A program made the position numbers and the translations under genes. A stretch of 64,000 bases of DNA from an uncultured Euryhalocaulis sp. (GTDB lineage Bacteria > Pseudomonadota > Alphaproteobacteria > Caulobacterales > Maricaulaceae). Shown here piece after piece: positions 60,688 through 64,000 of the stretch; positions within the stretch are counted from its first letter, which is position 1; each line of letters starts with the position of its first letter. A model generated the notes under the pieces. The model was not told the origin of the DNA. It did no database searches and was given only the letters and a program-made list of their open reading frames with translations. Where the stretch lies: the NCBI GenBank assembly GCA_913055605.1, contig CAJXKJ010000009.1, positions 1 through 64,000 on the forward strand. The letters are read 5' to 3'.

Positions 60688-61791
60688 ATGACCGGCGTGC
60701 TGGAGGCATGGCGCGCCTGCGTCCAGTCCGGCGCGCTCGACGCCGACCCCTCGCAGGAAGACGCCGCACGGCGCCTCGGCCAGCTGAACGCGGCGCTGGA
60801 CGCATGGCGCCCGGGGGGCGGGCTGTTCGCGCGAAAGAGCGCGCCCCCGCGCGGGGTCTGGCTGCACGGCCCGGTCGGGACCGGCAAGTCGATGCTGATG
60901 GACATGCTGTTCGAGCGCGCGCCGCTGATCGAAAAGCGCCGCGTCCATTTCCACGACTTCATGGCGGAGGCGCACGCCGCCATCGGCCAGTGGCGCACGC
61001 TGGATTCGAAGGCGCGCAAACGCCGGCCCGAATATGTGCGCGGCGCCGGCGACGACCCGATCCCGCCGGTCGCCAAGGCGCTGGCGGACCGCGCCCGCCT
61101 GCTGTGCCTGGACGAGGCGGAGATCACCGACATCGCCGACGCCATGCTGGTCGGCCGGCTGTTCGAGCAATTGTTCGAACGCGGCGTGGTGCTGGCCGCC
61201 ACCTCCAACCGCGCGCCCAGCGAGCTCTATCTGAACGGCGTGAACCGCCAGCTCTTCCTGCCCTTCGTCGATCTGATCGGCGAGAAGCTGGACGTCGTGA
61301 AACTGGATTCCGGGCGCGACTATCGCCGCCGCGTGCTGGAGGGGGAGGATCTGTGGCTGACCCCGCAGAGCGAGCAGACGCGCGCGCATTTCGACGATCT
61401 GTGGCGGCGCATGACCGCCGGGGCGGGCGAGCATGAAGAGACTCTGACGGTGTCCGGCCGCGCCGTGCCGGTGCCGCGCGCGGCCTCCGGCTGCTGCCGC
61501 TTCGGGTTCGAGTCGCTGTGCGGGTCGGCGCTCGGCTCGGCCGACTATCTGGCCATCGCCCGGCGCTATCGCGTGCTGTTCCTGGAAAGCGTGCCGGTCA
61601 TGGGGCCGGAGGAGCGCGACCGCGCGCGCCGTTTCGTGATGCTGATCGACGCGCTGTACGAGGCCGAATGCGGGCTGGTCGCGCTGGCCGAAGCCGAGCC
61701 CGACCGGCTCTATACGCACGGCGACTACGCCTTCGAATTCCAGCGCGCCGCCAGCCGCGTCGCGGAGCTGCGCCGCGCTCTGCCGGAGTGA
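60688..61791 (+). CDS. zapE: AFG1/ZapE-family ATPase
   Basis: 367 residues. Walker A GPVGTGKSML near residue 72, Walker B LLCLDEAEITDIADAMLVGRL (usually CFDEFQVTDIADAM), and sensor region VLAATSNRAPSELYLNGVNRQLFLPFVDLI identify the AFG1-like P-loop ATPase called ZapE in bacteria, which modulates FtsZ-ring constriction. Phe-to-Leu and Phe-to-Ala changes flank the Walker B acidic pair, but the catalytic Asp-Glu is intact. It follows the DUF2794 gene by four bases. Confidence 0.92.
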   Translation: MTGVLEAWRACVQSGALDADPSQEDAARRLGQLNAALDAWRPGGGLFARKSAPPRGVWLHGPVGTGKSMLMDMLFERAPLIEKRRVHFHDFMAEAHAAIGQWRTLDSKARKRRPEYVRGAGDDPIPPVAKALADRARLLCLDEAEITDIADAMLVGRLFEQLFERGVVLAATSNRAPSELYLNGVNRQLFLPFVDLIGEKLDVVKLDSGRDYRRRVLEGEDLWLTPQSEQTRAHFDDLWRRMTAGAGEHEETLTVSGRAVPVPRAASGCCRFGFESLCGSALGSADYLAIARRYRVLFLESVPVMGPEERDRARRFVMLIDALYEAECGLVALAEAEPDRLYTHGDYAFEFQRAASRVAELRRALPE

Positions 61792-61818
61792 CGGATGGCG
61801 GACTGAAGGATCGCGGGC

Positions 61819-62118
61819 CTAGCTCTCGTCCAGCAAGTCGCTCATCGCCGCCAGATAGTCCTTGAACGCCTTGCGCCCCTTCGCGGTCAGGCGCGCGCGG
61901 GTCTGCGGCTTGCGCCCGGCGAAGCCTTTCTCGATCTGGACATAACCGGCCTCCTCCAGCTTGCGCAGATGCACCGAGAGATTGCCCTGGGTGGCGTCCA
62001 GCGCCGCCTTCAGCTCGTTGAAATCCGCCATGTCGGCGTTCGCCAGATAGGCGACGATGCCCAGCCGCATGCGGCCATGGATCACGTCGTCGATCTTGCC
62101 GATGTCGAAGGCGGCCAT
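61819..62118 (-). CDS. Winged-helix transcriptional regulator
   Basis: 99 residues from ATG 62118. DDVIHGRMRLGIVAYLANADMADFNELKAALDATQGNLSVHLRKLEEAGYVQIEKGFAGRKPQTRARLTAKGRKAF is a complete HTH_34-type winged helix, ArsR/MarR-like, with no ligand domain. It lies 11 bp downstream of a multi-helix membrane-protein gene. This pairing is widespread, and the regulator probably controls its own operon. Confidence 0.88.
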   Translation of the reverse strand: MAAFDIGKIDDVIHGRMRLGIVAYLANADMADFNELKAALDATQGNLSVHLRKLEEAGYVQIEKGFAGRKPQTRARLTAKGRKAFKDYLAAMSDLLDES

Positions 62119-62129
62119 CGTCCGAGCCT

Positions 62130-62750
62130 CTAGTCCGGCGCCCGCGCGGCGCGCATCATCGACAGGCCGGGCGCCACCATCAGCGCCAGCGCGACCAGGC
62201 CGATCGCCCCGGCGAAATGCGGCGAGCCGATCAGGAAGGCGCAGCCCAGCGCCGCGGCCAGCCAGCCAAACGCATGGGCGAGCTGCCCCCGGCCCGGACG
62301 GATCGCGTTGAACACGATCCACATCCCGCCCTGCATCGCAAAGAAGCTGAGCGCGGCGATCGGCACCAGGATCGGGGACTCCGTGCGCACCGCGACGATC
62401 ACGAATACGGCCAACATCGTCAGGTGCGAGGCGATCATCCCGATGAACGCCCCGCCGGTGACGCGGTTGCGCAGGCCGACGGCCCTGGCGGCCGGCATCC
62501 AGCGCGGCAGAAGGGTCTGCACGACCGTGTAGACGCCCCAGACCAGCACGATCCAGATCAGGATCGCGCCGTCCGGCAGCGCCAGCAGGCCGGTATCGAC
62601 CGCCCATTGCACCGCGACCTGGGCGAAGATCGCCGCGCCGATGGCGGCGTAGGTCGCGCCGAAGAAGCGCAGGCCGGGCCGCCAGTCCTCGTCCACCAGA
62701 CCGCGCAGGAAGGCGAGGTCCTCACGTGCGGCTTGTGCGTCTGCAGTCAT
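62130..62750 (-). CDS. Multi-pass membrane protein, unknown function
   Basis: 206 residues from ATG 62750. A short soluble start (EDLAFLRGLVDEDWRPGLRFFG) precedes about six hydrophobic segments such as AILIWIVLVWGVYTVVQTLL and GAIGLVALALMVAPGLSMM. The N-terminal pattern is shared by membrane proteins encoded beside small winged-helix regulators. No catalytic residues stand out. It sits between an acyltransferase gene and the regulator with gaps of 11 bp. Confidence 0.8.
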   Translation of the reverse strand: MTADAQAAREDLAFLRGLVDEDWRPGLRFFGATYAAIGAAIFAQVAVQWAVDTGLLALPDGAILIWIVLVWGVYTVVQTLLPRWMPAARAVGLRNRVTGGAFIGMIASHLTMLAVFVIVAVRTESPILVPIAALSFFAMQGGMWIVFNAIRPGRGQLAHAFGWLAAALGCAFLIGSPHFAGAIGLVALALMVAPGLSMMRAARAPD

Positions 62751-62761
62751 CGCAGCCTCCT

Positions 62762-63982
62762 TCAATGCGCCGGCGCGGCCGCGGCGGGCGCGGTCATTAC
62801 CGGCTCGCGGCGATAGCGCCGCCCGTTCAGCACGCGGCCGATCACCGTGTAGCGGACGAACAGCTGATAGCTGACCAGCATCAGCGTCATCGCGGCGAAC
62901 AGCAGCGCGGGAAATTTCACGAACCAGGGCGCGGCGACCTGCGCCGACACCGCCTGCAGCAGCACCACCAGCGGCAGATGGATCAGATAGATCCAGTAGG
63001 ACGCGTCGGCCAGATAGCGCCGCGCCGCGCTGTGGCCGCTCATGAAGCGCAGCGCCGCGCCGATCAGGCCGAAGCTCCAGCACCAGATCGCGATCACATA
63101 CATCGCGGTCGTCGCGGCGCGCTCGGCCCCCATCGGCTGGGGCGGGGTGAACGTCACCCCGCCGGCCAGCGTCAGCGCCCCGGCCGTGCACAGGATCGCG
63201 ACGGCCAGATGCAGCGGCCACCAGCGCCGCCAGACGGCCAGCAGATCTGCCTGCCGGTGCAGCATCCAGCCGAAGCCGAAGGCGATGGAAAATCCGGTCA
63301 GCGCATAGCGGTTGGGGACCAGGCCCATGTCCGGCGTCGGGATGCCGGCCCAGGACGTCCAGCCCGCGTGGAAATACAGCAGCGCGAACAGCGGCGCGCC
63401 CAGGACCAGCGGCGCGAGCTGGCTCGTCACCAGAACCCGCACCGCGGGGTCCAGCGCCGCGCCGATCCGCCCGCGCGGGTCGATCAGGCGCGCCGCGGCG
63501 GTGAGGACCAGCGCGCCGGCATAGAGCCAGACCAGCACATAGAGGAACCAGAGATGGGTCAGCGAATAGGTCTTGGGGTCCAGCGGCGCCAGGTGGATCT
63601 GCGCCTCGGCGAAGAAGGCCGGCGCCACGCCCGCGGCGACGGCGTATTTCGTCGCCGCCCCGATCGCCAGCTGCATGACCGGCACGGCCACGACCAGCGG
63701 CAAGGCGATCCGCAGCGCGCGGTCGGCGGCGAAGCCGCCCGCGCCTTTCCGGTGCAGGCTCATATGGGCGAAGAACCCGGCCAGCAGGAAGAACAGGCTC
63801 ATCCGGAAAACATGGATGACATAGAAGCTGTAGCTCAGCGCCGGGCTCTCCGCCGGATCGTCCACCATCCACAGGACGAATTGCGGGAAGAACGACAGCG
63901 CCGCGTGCAGCACGACGCCCAGCAGCAGCGCGCCGCCGCGCACCGCGTCCAGAGCGTGAATCCGTTCGCCGGAACCGGTCAT
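62762..63982 (-). CDS. Acyltransferase-3 family membrane protein
   Basis: 406 residues; the start ATG 63982 lies 18 bp inside the window end with GGAGGGG before it. The opening RIHALDAVRGGALLLGVVLHAALSF holds the family's Arg/Asp...His pattern, and about ten membrane helices follow (for example MSLFFLLAGFFAHM and ASYWIYLIHLPLVVLLQAV). Members O-acylate glycans or lipids; OpgC-like glucan modification is possible but unproven. It is the first visible gene of a three-gene unit with the membrane protein and winged-helix regulator. Confidence 0.87.
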   Translation of the reverse strand: MTGSGERIHALDAVRGGALLLGVVLHAALSFFPQFVLWMVDDPAESPALSYSFYVIHVFRMSLFFLLAGFFAHMSLHRKGAGGFAADRALRIALPLVVAVPVMQLAIGAATKYAVAAGVAPAFFAEAQIHLAPLDPKTYSLTHLWFLYVLVWLYAGALVLTAAARLIDPRGRIGAALDPAVRVLVTSQLAPLVLGAPLFALLYFHAGWTSWAGIPTPDMGLVPNRYALTGFSIAFGFGWMLHRQADLLAVWRRWWPLHLAVAILCTAGALTLAGGVTFTPPQPMGAERAATTAMYVIAIWCWSFGLIGAALRFMSGHSAARRYLADASYWIYLIHLPLVVLLQAVSAQVAAPWFVKFPALLFAAMTLMLVSYQLFVRYTVIGRVLNGRRYRREPVMTAPAAAAPAH

Positions 63983-64000
63983 GACCCCTCCTCCGCCGGC

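Overview
The window reads as a chromosomal segment of a high-GC alphaproteobacterium. Evidence: coq9 next to rpsU, the alphaproteobacterial families DUF2794 and DUF4170, zapE, pmbA, two large TonB-dependent receptors and many secreted or Tat-exported enzymes. The lineage cannot be fixed from sequence alone; a Caulobacterales/Maricaulales/Sphingomonadales-like heterotroph is my inference. No rRNA, clear tRNA, CRISPR array, transposase or prophage genes were seen.

Layout. 1-12.3 kb: two copies of a DUF1552 + exported ankyrin-repeat cassette (the first cut by the window edge), with a TonB receptor, a Tat/MBL hydrolase and a di-haem DUF1587/1592/1588/1585 protein between them. The divergent receptor/MBL promoter region carries two TTGTATAC elements resembling GntR-family operators. 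12.3-15.2 kb: a DUF2188 protein, a DsbA-NhaA fusion and a SnoaL-like protein. 15.2-23.5 kb: the most unusual locus. It is a tight minus-strand operon encoding a split PEP-synthase-like dikinase (architecture of phenylphosphate synthase), a biotin carrier, a biotin carboxylase, an HMGL-type carboxyltransferase and a HAD phosphatase. An AraC regulator lies just upstream, and a tandem 15-bp direct repeat (22-bp spacing) sits in front of the operon promoter. I infer a phosphorylation-then-carboxylation pathway for an unidentified substrate. 23.7-31.7 kb: a small membrane protein, a secreted protein with a duplicated CxxC domain, and a complete RND efflux operon with a divergent TetR gene and tandem operators.

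31.8-46.2 kb: a catabolic region. Seven minus-strand genes (MBL lactonase-like, beta-lactamase-fold hydrolase, GMC oxidoreductase, SMP-30 lactonase, dienelactone hydrolase, carboxymuconolactone decarboxylase-like, 3-hydroxyisobutyrate dehydrogenase-like) are flanked by a CmcJ-like oxygenase, an MFS transporter, a cyclase-family hydrolase, an orphan histidine kinase, a VOC protein and an SDR. This suits oxidation of an alcohol to a lactone and its opening, but the substrate is unknown. 46.3-50.1 kb: a second TonB receptor, an SDR and a SnoaL-like lipoprotein.

50.2-64 kb: mostly housekeeping (coq9, rpsU, DUF4170, pmbA, DsbA-family, pyk, DUF1223, DUF2794, zapE, a wHTH/membrane-protein pair, an acyltransferase). 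Three features stand out: an AT-rich gene with two PD-(D/E)XK-like motif sets inserted between coq9 and rpsU; rpsU, which appears to start with CTG behind an ideal Shine-Dalgarno sequence; and three consecutive lipoprotein genes sharing five copies of a four-cysteine module I do not recognise.
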